Shown: positions 44,326-56,365 of the stretch, piece after piece
Numbering within the stretch: the first letter of the stretch is position 1
Layout of the letters: every line of letters starts with the position of its first letter
Source: Gnetum montanum
Lineage: Eukaryota; Streptophyta; Gnetopsida; Gnetales; Gnetaceae
Length of the DNA stretch: 64,000 nt
Assembly: GCA_015680685.1 (NCBI GenBank)
Contig: MNCI01025357.1
Location: 1,094,502 to 1,158,501, forward strand
Direction of reading: 5' to 3'
Position numbers and translations under genes: made by a program
Notes under the pieces: generated by a model
The model's database searches: none
Seen by the model: only the letters and a program-made list of their open reading frames with translations
Told to the model about the DNA's origin: nothing

Positions 44326-45600
44326 ATGCCTCCCTTACAAGACTATGATAATGCCACATCTAGTGAGGCAATTCATTGGAGAACTAATAAATTATATGAC
44401 AATGAAGATTGGAGTAAGCAATCTAAGGTGGGGGTTTCTTATAAACATAAACGAAGGCGGCAACATCCCAACGCACGAAAGCATAACTTATTCGATGACG
44501 ATGAACCCCTACTGGCCACTGCAAGCCTAACGCAAATACAAGAGGTTGTTTCAATCTCCCGTAGGCATCGTAAAGAGAGCCACCTACCCAGGCTTAATTA
44601 AAACAACTTTCCCAATTTATCAGGAGGCTATGACTTGGATCTGTAACAACATTTACAAGCCTTCTACGATGCCTGTGTATGGAACAACATTGATAATGGT
44701 TCGCAAAAACTCAAGCTCTTTCCTATGACACTCGTTGGCCAAGCAAAAGTATAGTATAGATTGTTAAAATCAGATTCAATTCGATGTTGGCCAACAATGG
44801 TAGAACTCTTTAACAAAAGATATCAAACCTATGCAAGAGTGTCAGCCTTGAGGAAACAAATCCAAGAGTGGAAACAAGCACAACATGAACTCTTGGACAT
44901 GGCCTTAGAAAGATATTATGCACTGTTAANTCTCAACTTAATAGAGGTCCATAATCACAAAAAGGAGAAATCAACCTATCTTAAGGAGGAAGAACCATCT
45001 TTTCCAGTACAACAATCATTAGATGAAATCGAGGCAAAGATCAATAAGATGTTGGAATGGATGCATAAAAAGTGTGGAGAATATATCAATATTATTGGAG
45101 ATAGAGTTTTGACAACCTGAGAAGCAAGACAAAATATCATTAGACAATCAGAAAGAAGGGATGAAGAAAATAAGAGCTCAACTGCCAATCATACGTATGA
45201 ATGCAACATTTTCTTGTACAATCACCCCAAGGGCCAATGCCCAGTCTTGTTACATTTATATGAGCACTGGGGAAGCACGTTACACCCAGAGTTTGTACAA
45301 AGATACTATGTTCGATCATAGTGGCAACAATCCCAGTTGTGGGGGAAGCCATCCCTAAACTAGGGACACCCTTTGTATCAGCCGAATCCAAATGCTTATC
45401 TAGTTCAACATCCTGTTTCCTCAACTAGGTCAACATACTCTATCTTGCCACATTATCATTCTCCTCAATACTATGAGCCCATGTCCTCAACACAACCACC
45501 ACCTTGTGGACCTTACACTTCTCCTAAATTTCAACATTTTCATCCTTTCCCTCCTCCATATTAGATTCCTTTCTAGCCTCCTTCAAACCAAACTCTACCG
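44326..45600 (+). pseudogene. gag: TE-E gag (decayed, with a gap)
   Basis: ATG at 44326 opens a 91-codon frame with the shared start 'I-H-W-R-T-N', the acidic motif D-D-D-E-P-L-L-A-T (about 44497-44523) and 'S-R-R-H-R-K-E-S-H-L-P-R-L-N'. It lacks the Ser-rich linker present in TE-D. The capsid-like domain follows (to R-Y-Y-A-L-L at 44926). At the N (44930) the expected H-K-C-P continuation is missing, so sequence has been lost there. After it come 'Q-S-L-D-E-I-E-A-K-I-N-K-M-L-E-W', the knuckle-like C-N-I-F-L-Y-N-H-P-K-G-Q-C (about 45200) and a Pro/Gln/Tyr/His-rich tail. Confidence 0.78.
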
Positions 45601-46630
45601 AGGATCCATACTATAATGCTTACTCACACTGTGTTTGATTAGATCCATGCAAGAAACCTTCCCAGGAAATTAGTTGATCCTAGAAGTCCTCTAATTTATT
45701 TGTAGATTGCTAGGAACAAACCATGCAAGGCTCTTCTAGATTTAGGTTCTGATGTTAATTTGATTTTTCATGATATGTACACTACCTGGAACTTGCCTCC
45801 TCTTAAGAAGAGCAACATCAGATTAGAATTAGCAGACTAGTCCATCACTATCCCATTAGGACTAGTAAAAGACATTGTGACCACTATCTGTGGGTGGTCT
45901 TATCCTGCCAACTTCCTAGTAATCAAAGTGAATAATTGTAAAGGGGATTTTCTAATTATCATGGGAAGAGCATGGCTGAGCACCGTAGATGCAAGAATGG
46001 GCATCAAAGATCTTTCCCTGGGAAGCTCTAAAGAAAATGCATTTGGAAAGATCGAGAAGAAGAGAGTTCCATGTATCGCATACAATGGTAGTGGGTGAAA
46101 TTGTGTGCAAAAACTTTGGCCCATCAAGCAAGCATCCATCTCTACATGCAAACAGTGTGTGCCAAACATAGAAATTCAAAGGTGTCTGTATGCAGTAGCC
46201 ACAAAATAGGAGGGCACCCAATGGTTGACTACTAATTCAAAAAGTAGCACATTGTACATGGAACTAGCTAAGAGCCTAACATGTGAATATGTCACGAGGA
46301 TGGATGAACTTAAGTAAGTTCATCACTAACTCTTTGATGATACCAATGATGATACCTATTGGGGAGAGTTGGAAATTCCTGAGAACTTCAAGCAATATCC
46401 CCTTGAACTAAAAACGTTACCGGCTGGAATGGAATATGTATTTTTGAAAAATAAGAAGCTAGTTATAATCAATGCAAGACTTGCTCCAGAATAGAAAGAG
46501 ATGTTGTTGAATGTAGTTAAAATATGGTCAGCAACTTTTGCTTGGTCATATCCTAAACTTACAGGGATTGATCCTAGGATATGCTAGCATCACATTTACA
46601 CTGACCTAGCTATGAAGCCAAAATGATAGC
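45590..46630 (+). pseudogene. TE-E protease and linker (decayed)
   Basis: The active-site loop L-L-D-L-G-S-D-V-N-L-I (about 45733-45765) keeps D-x-G. After a single stop, the open piece 45877-46098 gives 'C-G-W-S-Y-P-A-N-F', 'I-I-M-G-R-A-W-L-S-T-V-D-A-R-M-G-I' and 'E-K-K-R-V-P-C-I-A-Y'. Athila proteases have the same I-I-L-G-R-P-F-L-A-T segment. The linker before RT ('L-E-I-P-E-N-F-K-Q-Y-P-L-E-L-K', about 46370) is shared with TE-A and TE-B. Confidence 0.75.
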
Positions 46631-46639
46631 CACAAAGGC

Positions 46640-47900
46640 AATTGAACCCCAAATTGAAGCAAATCATCAAGGAGGAAATTGAGCAACTCCTCAAGGAAGG
46701 GTTCATCTATCCCATTGTAGATAGCAAGTGGGTTAGGCCACTTGTACTTATGCTAGAGAAATATGGAAAATTGTGGGTCTACACTGATTTTAGGCTATTG
46801 AATATGGCAACATTCAAGGATCACTTTCTGTTGTCATTTATTAACCAGGTGCTTGACACAATATTAGGGCATTGCTACTACAGTTTCTTAGAAGGTTATA
46901 ATGGGTATAACCAAATTCAAATTGCACTAGAGGACCAAGCACAGATAACATTCACAAGTCCCTAGGGGACTTTTGCATATTATAAGATGTCGTTTGATCT
47001 ATGCAATGCCCCTGCCACATTTTAACACCAAGTCCTGAGCATCTTTTAACAACAGATTGGTAGTGGTGTAGAAGTCTTCATGTATGACTTCTCTACCTAT
47101 GGAGCTACATTTGAGTAAGCCTTGGACCACCTTGAGCAAGTGCTGAAATGATGTGTCAAAATTAACTTTGTGGCTCAATTGGCAGAAAAGTCACCTCATG
47201 GTCCAAGAGGGCATTATATTAGGGCACAAAATATTGCAAGCAGGAATTGAGGTGGACCCTGAAAAAATAAGGATCATCCAAGGAATAACTTACCAGCCTA
47301 AAATAGTTAAAGATGTTCGGTTATTCCTTGGACACACTAGCTACTACTGGCGATTCATAGAGAATTTCTCTAAGATCACAAAAACATTGGTTGAACTAAC
47401 ACAAAAAGATACTCCTTTTGTTTGGACCCTAGAATGTGACAAAGTGTTCCAACAACCAAAAGAAAGGCTTGTGGAAACTCCAATTCTACAAGCACCTAAC
47501 TAGTCTAGACTGTTTCATATCATGACAAATGCATCGAATTATGCTTTGGGAGTTGTGCTGATGTAGTTAGATGAAAAGAAACATCCATAATACATCCACT
47601 ACACTAGCCAAAGCATGGTGGGTGCACAATTGAACTACACCACTACAAAAAAAAATTGATGGTAGTGGTGTTTACTCTAGAAAGCTCAGGCATTATGTGC
47701 TTGGATACAAGGTGTTTGTGCACATAGACCAGAATGCTATATGCTTCCTAATGAACAAGCCAACGGTTAGCCCCCATGTCATATGGTGGCTGGTGATCTT
47801 GTAGGAGTTTGATCTTACAATGGTAGATCAAAAGGACACTGAGAATGTGGTCGCTGATCACTTGTCTTAGTTGTGATGGGATGATAAAAAGGATGAAACC
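46640..47900 (+). pseudogene. TE-E reverse transcriptase and RNase H (decayed)
   Basis: Open pieces at 46642-46965 and 47153-47503 hold most RT motifs ('K-Q-I-I-K-E-E-I-E-Q-L-L-K-E-G-F-I-Y-P-I', 'R-L-L-N-M-A-T-F-K-D-H', 'G-Y-N-Q-I-Q-I-A'). The catalytic box at about 47074-47095 reads F-M-Y-D-F-S; the first Asp is now Tyr. The thumb/connection is well kept ('I-L-G-H-K-I-L-Q-A-G-I-E-V-D-P-E-K', 'F-L-G-H-T-S-Y-Y-W-R-F-I-E-N-F-S-K-I'). RNase H follows with 'T-N-A-S-N-Y-A-L-G-V-V-L' (usual Asp-Ala-Ser altered) and 'I-D-Q-N-A-I-C-F-L'. Confidence 0.85.
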
Positions 47901-49322
47901 CATTATCTAATATGTTTCTTGATGAACTCCTCTTTGCTAGAGCAATAATTGAACAAATCCCCAATGAGCCAAAATGGTATGATAACATTCTCACCTATCT
48001 TCTCACTCAAGAGATGCCACAAGGGTTGGACCACCAAAAGAAACAACAGTTTCTTCACTAGGTAAAGCACTTCATGGAGATCAACAAACACCTCTACAAG
48101 GTGTGCACCGATGACCTGGTTTGTTGGTGTGTCCCTAATGCTAATCAACTACACATTCTCTAAGATGCTCATGAAGGTCCTAGTGGAGGACACTATGCTG
48201 GAAGATAAACAACCATTAAAATCCTGATGGTAGGGTACTATTGGCCAACACTTTTTAGGGATGCTCACCATTTCATCCACTCTTGTGAATGATGCCAACA
48301 AGATGGTTGAATGATTGCTTGAATGGAGGGACCTCAACAATGGATTCAATTTTTAGAACCGTCTGACATGTAGGGCATTGATTTCATGGGTCTCATCATG
48401 CCCATGTCAAATGGAAAGGCGTACATCATAGTTGTTGTTGACTATTATATGACATGGGTAGAACTAGCAACCATCATCGACCATACATCTTCTATTGTTG
48501 CTCGATTTCTACAACAAAACATTGTAAATAGATTTGTTGTACCACATGCATTAATTTCTAACAATAGAACTTATTTTATAGGCACTACTTTTTGAAAGCT
48601 TATGCAACGCTTAGGGGTTGAACACAAACTCACAACACCTTACCATCCCTAAGCTAATGGTCAAGCTAAGGTTACAAATAGAAAAATTACAAGGATACTA
48701 AAAAAAATTATTAGCAAGTATAGGAAGGACTAGAGCACAAAATTCAATGATGCCCTTTGGGCCTACTGCTCAACTTGGAAACTTCCTATAGGCTACTCTC
48801 CCTATGAGCTTGTGTACAGCAAACTACCAATACTTCCTATTCAATCTAAACTCCATACACTTTGAACGGCTTATGATCTTGACCTTGACTTAAGTATAAC
48901 CCAAAAGGAAAGACTAATGAATCTCAACCTGCTAGATGAAAATTGATGAGTAGCCTTATTATCTAACAAGTTGTACAAGGCTTATCACAAAAAGCATCAT
49001 AACCTAAAAATTAGAAAAGTTAAGTTCCAGCTAGGAGACAAGGTTCTCTACTTGAACCCCACACATGTACCTTAATGAACTAAGTTCCAAATGTTGCAGG
49101 AGGGACTTTATATCATTTATGAAACTTTTTCTTCAAGGCCCATGATGATCTATAAACTTGAAAGCCCAAGTAAGAAATTGCTGGTCAACATTCAATAAAT
49201 TAAACCATTCCATGAACATAGGCTAGCTAACACAACAACAACCTCATCAGATGGACAACCATGCTACATATTTTGGATCTCCTCCTTTCAAATTAGCCGT
49301 GGGGGAGATGGTCATCCATGCT
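47900..49322 (+). pseudogene. TE-E integrase (decayed)
   Basis: The zinc-binding part is degraded (H-I-L-x-D-A-H-E-G-P-S-G-G-H-Y). The core has G-I-D-F-M-G (about 48375), L-I-S-N-N-R-T-Y-F (second catalytic Asp lost) and N-G-Q-A-K-V-T-N (Glu to Lys, about 48655). The C-terminal domain continues to S-R-G-G-D-G-H-P-C-stop at about 49322. Two of three catalytic residues are lost. Confidence 0.83.
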
Positions 49323-51386
49323 AACTGTTCAAGCGACTCCTTAGTTTTATAACTTTTTTGTTTTACACATTTTTCATTTTACAGCTTTTTGTTTTACATG
49401 TTCTTTGTTTTTATGTTACTAGTCTTTTCTAATTTTTGTTTTACACCATCGTTAGTACATTTGATATTTCTTGAATAATTTACACTATATTTTCTTTTAT
49501 TTGATGTGATCTTCCAACTTTTTGTTAATAAGTGCCAGGTACATTGGTAATGCGTTACTTGATAGTGGTATGTACTATTTTTGTTATTTGATTGTTGGTG
49601 TCTGGTTTTTAGCTTTGAATTTTTTTATGAATAATTAGGACATGATTTTTTTTCATGTAACAAGGAGTGAGTCCACAACATCCACCCATCCACATACTCT
49701 ATGGTCTTCCTTGTTTTTGAAACATGTAGTCCCTTTTTCATTAATAAAACTATAATAAATTTGTAACTTTGTTAGTTTCTAGAATTAGGAAGGATTCAAA
49801 GGTTTGAACAGGGTGTGGCTTCAAGGGGATTTGGTATTCTTTGTACTTTTCATTTTTCTTGGGTGCATATGTGTTTCCATGAATTTCTTATTGTTCCATG
49901 CTAATCAATAAAGGAAGTTGAATAAGTCCTTGCATGGTGTGGTTCTCATAAAAAAAGATGAACAAAAAAAATGATGAGGATTCAAAGCACATCCCTTGGA
50001 TAAAATAAATGCATACATTCTCGCATGGTGTGGTTCTCATCAAGAAGAAAAAAAAAGAAGAAAAGATAAGGATTCAAAGCATACCCCTTGGACAAAATAA
50101 ATGCATGTGTCTTTGCATGGTATGGTTTCCTTTTCAAAAACAAAAAGATGGGAATTCAAAGCACACACCCCTTAGATAGAATAAACGAGCTACAAGCACT
50201 GGTTATGGGACTCATCTTCTCTAACTAAGGTCTTTCCTCACTTCCTACTTCCTCTCTAATTTCAACCAATGGTTATTTTATGGGAGCACTCTTGTGTCTT
50301 AGGGGATAGATTGGTCTTAGAATGTTAATGTGAAGTCACTATAAGTGGCTCATTTTGGTATGGACTGAGGATGGATCCTATCAAGTCATTCAAACACAAA
50401 ATCCATAAGGGACTTCATGTGACCATAATCAGGAACTCCATTTCACTCTCTCTCATCCATATATGTTTTTCATGTACCACCTCATTGCTAGTTTCATGTT
50501 TTGGTTCGATGTCCTGGTTTGATGTATCGAAATTCTTAGTTAGTTACTTCTAGGTTTTTGTACTTAACCTTATGTAACCATTAATCATCCACAAAGCCCA
50601 CAAACTCTTTGTTTTGAAGTTATGTAAGGGCATAAAAGGCTTGTGCCTACTTTGGGGAGGACCCACTTGCATATCTTTTGGTTGGGTTAGTTAAGTCTTG
50701 TACCCCTAGACATTTTTACAATAAAATTATTTCTATTTACTCCATCAGTGACATCCAATTGTACACATCTTCACAATAGTTTTTACTGAATTCTTCTTTT
50801 CATTATTTTGAATTCTTATACCCTCTTCAAATATTTCCTTGTGTGGAACTTTTACAAATTTAATGGACCACTTAATTTAATTAACCCTATATGTCAGCTT
50901 TCCTACTAACACTATCAAAGAAGCAAAAATATCACAATCACAACTTAGCCGAGTGTAACCACTGATAATACAAGGCATTTAACAATTATGCATTACACAT
51001 TACATACTAATTCCTGATCTTGTTGTGATTGCAGTGGGAAGCATGGACTAGAAGCAAGATTATCTTCACTAAGGATGATGTAGCAGTACCACACAATGAG
51101 GATCATTCATGATCAAAGGATCTCCTCTCTCTCTCATTCTCCTATTGCCAAGAGGTGTTGGATGTCAGTATTCTTCAAGATGTTCATTCATCTTCTCATG
51201 AACACCTAGTATTGTAAAAATTATAATTCTGTACACTTAGTCACTCAAAGTTTGTATGTCTATTTCATCTGAGTTAATTTGTCATGTCAGTCAATAATCC
51301 CATACCTACCTAATATGTTATGTTGTAAATAATTTGTTCTTCCTTTCCTTCACTCGAGGATGAGTTTTCATTTAGTTGTGAGGGTA
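49323..51386 (+). other. TE-E spacer and purine tract
   Basis: Very close in plan to the TE-B spacer, including 'gtgccaggtacattggtaatg' (about 49530), the CpG-poor T-rich parts and the acceptor-like 'cttgttgtgattgcag' (51019-51034). No U3-like module and no ORF3. It ends in 'ttcatttagttgtgagggta', the purine tract, directly before the LTR. Confidence 0.65.
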
Positions 51387-52289
51387 TGATTAATAACCGT
51401 TTGTGTCGGTCGTAACGTTAGGTATCCAACGTTAGGGTTGCAACATCAGTTGCACAACATCAAGGCTGTGATGTCGCATATGTGATGTCGGGCCCTGGAT
51501 CTGACATCAAATATCCAACGTCAAGGTATATGCCCTGAGTCTATAAATACTGCACCTTAGCTCCATTTTATGGAACTAATTCATTAGTCAGTTTTTATTT
51601 TTCAAGCAAGCTAGCAAAGCTCTTGCTGTTTCTTCTCCCTAGAGTTAGAATATTTTCTAAGTGCCTGGAGAAGGAGTCTTAAGTGTATACAATTTTTTAT
51701 TTGAGCACTGATGCACCTGAGTGCAGTAGTGTGATGGAAATAAAACGAACTCTTTTGGAAATCCTTGCAGCACTAGAAATAGCTTAATATTTTCTTTATT
51801 GTAATTTACTTTCTTGATCTTTACTTTAATGCATTTCATTAAGCAATTCATTTCCAATAATTAATGAAAATGAGCACAGCCACTTTGAGCATTCATATAG
51901 TACTTGGTAACCAAGCAACACTTAATGTTTGGTAGCCCAATAGTGTTATATGTGTTTAGGATGTGTCTAGAAAAGTGGGACGATTACTTGTGTTAGGCTA
52001 GCTATGTAATAGACATTAGCTTCAATATACTCTACCCTTTATTCTTGTTGTAGGTGATTACATCCATAAAACATAAAACATTAAAATTTCATATACCTCA
52101 ATTACACTTAAACCATACCCTTGAGCCTCACAAGTATAGTTGGGAAGATAATGAACATTCTCAACGCCATTTCACTTTCTAGAGAAACTAGTGTATGAGA
52201 TAATTATATGTCCACAGAATTTAACTAGATCATGTGTAATGCCTTAGTGATTCATATAGTTGGGCATAGGGGTACCTCACCACTCATCA
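51387..52289 (+). repeat. Right LTR of TE-E (different subfamily)
   Basis: Starts TGATTAATAACCG and ends CACTCATCA; 'tctataaatactgc' is at about 51540. U3 has several GATATCCAACGTCA-like units. The later part ('tagaatattttctaagtgcc', 'cacttggtaac') is like TE-A and TE-B LTRs and unlike the left LTR of TE-E. Confidence 0.85.
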
Positions 52290-52552
52290 ATAGTACTATA
52301 GTAGTTAGATTCATTTAATGTGATAGTAAGTATAAAGAGAATTTTATTTTTCACATTTCAAGTTTATCAAGAAAGCTATAGAGAGAGCATAGTGCAACAA
52401 CAACATTTATTGCTTGAAAGCATACATTTTAACTCAAATTTCTTCTATGTTTCAATATGTAATTATCATCTTTTAAATTTACAATAAAATCTTGCAAATT
52501 TTGTTAAAAAATGAAAGGAACATGATGTTTCAAAATTTTGTTATTTTAATGA
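52290..52552. other. Short spacer between TE-E and TE-D
   Basis: AT-rich, 263 bp, no gene. Its first 20 bases can be aligned weakly with a decayed primer binding site, discussed in the findings. Confidence 0.5.
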
Positions 52553-53403
52553 TGATGAGCAGCAAGGTACCCCTATGCACAACCATATGAATCACAAGCC
52601 TCCACACATGATCTAGTCGAATTCCATGGATGGGACTAGTTATGCAACTGAATCGTTATGCTTTGATTTCAATTTACTATCTTCCCACTTGGACTAGTGG
52701 TAGCTTTGTCATGTATGGTTTAGTCCAAAGTGAGGCATATGATGACATCGTCTAACCCTATGTTGCTCCTAATGACAATAAATAGATTCGTTAATTAAGC
52801 TAATGAACAATGAAAATTAAGATCTAAGCTAGCCTACGTGTGATGAGTATCCATTCCCAATCATTTTTACATGCCTTGAACTTCATATAACTACCACTGC
52901 GATTGCCAAACCTACGTCACTGGGTTTGCCAAACGATACACTACTAGATTACCAAGTACTTCCACTTAAGAGCTCGTGATTAAGTCATACTCATTATGCT
53001 TAATGACAGGAATAGTAAACAGCAATAAATGGAAACATTAACTAAAGAAAATAGTAAGTAATTAAATAATTAAAGCAATGATAAATCTAAGTGAACGTTT
53101 CAATGATGGAAGTAATCACAATCTTTATTTCTAGTCATGTAACATGTCTAAATAAGTTACACTTGAACAAAGGTGATGTACGATTACAAACATCACACTG
53201 TGAGCATGCACTAGGAAATAACAAGACTAAAAATCAACAATCTACAAAGAAGCTAACTGAAAACTAAAACTAAAATATTTTTTCTCTCCCTCAACTATGC
53301 ACCTAAGTGTTGTATTTATAGGCTAGCATGGGAGAGGTGACATTGGATATCCAACATTATTTCTTAGGACCCGATATCAAGTATCCAATATCAAGGCTAA
53401 TCA
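52553..53403 (-). repeat. TE-D 3' LTR
   Basis: On the minus strand it starts TGATTAGCC and ends GCTCATCA. TATA-like 'cctataaataca' corresponds to about 53310-53321. The purine tract before it has been lost: 'tttagt' runs straight into TGATTAG where relatives have 'tttagttgtgagggta'. Confidence 0.85.
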
Positions 53404-53559
53404 ACTAAATGAAAACTCATCCTTGAGTTAAAAAACATGAGGAATAAGTTCTTTTTTACAAGATTTTGGAATGGTATGGAATTATTAACTAACTTAGACA
53501 AACAAACAAATGGACTCTTTTATGCCACAGTGGTGTTTTACAAAAATGTAGACACAACA

Positions 53560-56365
53560 TTACAAGAAAAAACTAGGAAGCTCATGTAGTTCCTGGAGGT
53601 CGTGGCTATTCCATTGATTGCTTCCCTTTGTTGCCAACCTTTTGAAATTTGTAGTAGTTGATAAGTGCTTGTAACTTCTCTTCTTTCATCCTTAGATCCT
53701 GTACTATCCAAGATACTGAACCAATGTGTGCTGGTGCTGATACATCCCAAGGGCATGGTAGCTACAAAACATTTTGTTAGCCTTCATGTACTAGGCTACA
53801 AACTACCATCACTCCTCTTTGAATGCCTTGGCCTTTTCTTTGAATTCATGATAATTTATAAGTCTCTTGGCTAGGTTTGAAGCGCTATCCTTTTGTCCAT
53901 GATAGCAGGATTTAACCACTTCAAGTTCTGAGCTTACTATGTAAAGTTTTTGCAAAAAAAAACTTTTCTATCCATAAACTCTTTCTCATATAGGACATAG
54001 GTGATCACTACCTATATTTTCAACTTTCTTCTAGGACAACCTGCTGTTAACATGGCAAGGTTGGCATATATGAGGTTAGCTAACACCATGTATTCTTTCA
54101 AGTTTTTGATCTATAGGCCTTTATTTTTCACCTCTGCCTGATGGACCAATGCATAGCTATCCAGAATTAGCTACTACTTAGGATTTTCTCTTGACATGAA
54201 CCCAATGTGGGCTTTGGCCATCTGGATTTCTTTGTTGTTTATTTTCTTTTACATGTCTACTTGGTCGTAGAAGTATTCTTTTAACTTCTCATGTTTCTTG
54301 GCCTCATTCTTCCACGTGCTTATTTCAATTGCAAACTTATGTCAAATGGCATGGACCTCCTCCATTGAGAGGATTCTATTTCCTTTGGCCAATTTGTTGA
54401 TATCTTGGTTGACCCTCATTAGTTATTCTCTTAACTAATGGACACTTCCTTCTAGAACATTCTTTTGTTTTTCAATAGTGGTCAACTGTGAGTTTTCTAC
54501 TATGAGCTATTCATTTTCTTCTTGAATGGTGATCAATGCCTTTTTATGAGCATAAGTCTATACTTTTGCAATAGAGGCATTCCAAAATTCCTTTTTCTTT
54601 TCATGCTCCACCACTTTGTTCTCCTCGGTCACCTTGATTAGCTACTCCATTCTAAATTTCTCTAGCTAGTCAAGCATAATAAATCAAGCAAGGTCCTGTT
54701 GTTTAGCTCTTAGGATGGCCAACTCTTATTGCAAACATTGCACCTCTACTTCTATGTGTTTCACCCTAACTTCAGCCATGACCAGCTTTCCCTTGGTGGT
54801 AATGAGGTTTGATTGGGCTGCAATGACATTACTAAGGATGTCAAATAAGGTGGCCATCACTTGTCCTATCTACAACAATCGATCTAACACATCCTCATAT
54901 GCTACAGGAGTCATCAAAGTTCCTATGAGCATTTGTGCATCTTTGGTCCTAATCAAATCAACTAGGGGCACAACAGGCACATTGAATGATTCCTTGATAT
55001 GATTTGTTATTACTTTTGCTACACTTGCCGCATCCTAATGTTGCATTACCATAATTGTGACACCTTCTCCCATTTCTAGTATTACTTGGAAGGATGCGGC
55101 ATTACTAAATATTTTTCTAGACCATTGGAATTCTCTTCCTAATTGCAACAAGACCTACCCTCTTCTTGGATCCACTAAGATAGTGGGCTACATGGCATCG
55201 TCGATTACGCTAAAGAGGCTATATTCTTCTCTACTTCCCAAACTCAGTGTTTTAGCAATTTTTTGCAAATGGCTCACTACTGGCCTATAGTCTTCTAGTG
55301 GTGGTGATGGAGCTTGTGTTTCATGGTGTTGTTCAAACCTTCATTTTGCCTCTTTTTCCACTTTTTCTTCTTTTTCTAATTCTTACTCCTCACCAAGGTC
55401 TTTCCTTGGTGCTGCAAGTTTGAGGAGCTCTACAAAGAAAGCATTCTGAGCCTTCTTGGGGATGTCATTTGTGTACCCTAGGATTCTAGCGCACTTGCTC
55501 AGCTTTTGGATTAGGCAAGGGAATGGAAGTGTGGGCTTCCCTACCTTTTTATCCTCAAACTACCTCTGAATCTCTGTGTAGTATAACTAGGGAAGGTTGG
55601 CTATGTATTTTCCCATTAGGATGGAAATTTATTTAGCCACATAGGTTGAAATTCTATTAAGCCTTTTGGTTGGGAAGAGACAATACATGCTTATCTTGAA
55701 GTATGTTCTCTCTTCCAGAGTTAATTCATTGTATGTTTTGTCATCCTTTCTGTATGCCCACCTTAGCCATAGCTTTCTAGTGTTAGGGTCAGATCTTGTA
55801 GACAAATGAGCTAACTTAGCCCCTTCATTTAGCAGATTCAAAGCTTCTATGATCGCTTTCAGTGAGAATGAGACATTAANTAGATTCAAAGCTTCTATGA
55901 TCGCTTTCAGTGAGAATGAGACATTAACTTTGTAGATGTTGACAATGGTGCCTTCATCTTTGTTATGCCAGAACTAATAGGTTTCACCAAGATACCACTC
56001 ACCACTGTTTGAAAAAATAGGTCACAAAGGTGATGCCTAAAGTTATGTCCAAACCACTTCTGAAGCAAACTCCACAAATGGCTGAAGTTTATCTCCATGA
56101 TGACTATGGTCAACATGGGTTTTTCTTGAATTACTTCAAGGCATTTTGTGAACAACGTGAGACATTGTCCTTGACTGGGAGCTTTAGGTTCTACAACCTC
56201 CCCTTGGATCAACTATCCAATAACAAGAGCCTCTTGATGGATGCTAATGGATTGGGCTTCCTACTCCTCAAGTTTTACAAGCTTGCCTTGCTGGCCCCTA
56301 CCACCCCTTAGGCATTTGGATGCTCACTACAAAGGTTCTCCTTGTGCTTCTCTTTTTGGGGCCAT
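53560..56365 (-). pseudogene. TE-D ORF3 (decayed)
   Basis: The ATG (56363-56365) follows TGATTGCA and reads M-A-P-K-R-E-A-Q-G-E. Next come the N-terminal domain pieces 'E-I-N-F-S-H-L', 'V-S-F-S-L-K-A-I-I-E-A-L-N-L-L' (about 55835-55880), 'Y-F-K-I-S-M-Y-C-L-F-P' and 'L-P-F-P-C-L-I-Q-K-L' (about 55500). The long helical part is followed by 'L-P-C-P-W-D-V-S-A-P-A-H-I-G' and 'E-E-K-L-Q-A-L-I' (about 53660-53740). The same landmarks occur in TE-A ORF3 in the same order, about 2.8 kb in all. Stops are frequent. An N and a 46-bp duplicate (55834-55927) lie inside. Confidence 0.62.
55834..55927. repeat. 46-bp direct repeat around a single N
   Basis: 55834-55879 and 55882-55927 are identical ('agattcaaagcttctatg...gacattaa') and flank the N at 55880. 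This is the same kind of assembly artefact as at 29321. Confidence 0.85.

Larger units (their letters stand above)
43370..52289 (+). mobile_element. TE-E: Athila-like element with unlike LTRs (chimeric)
   Basis: The order LTR, PBS, gag, PR, RT, RH, IN, spacer, purine tract, LTR is complete, but the two LTRs belong to different subfamilies and no target duplication is shared. The left flank ends in CTTAA, and the empty-site copy at 2625-2852 predicts 'cttaagaagcc' on the right; instead 'atagtac' follows. ORF3 and the U3-like module are absent. It is either a natural recombinant or an assembly join of two elements. Confidence 0.75.
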
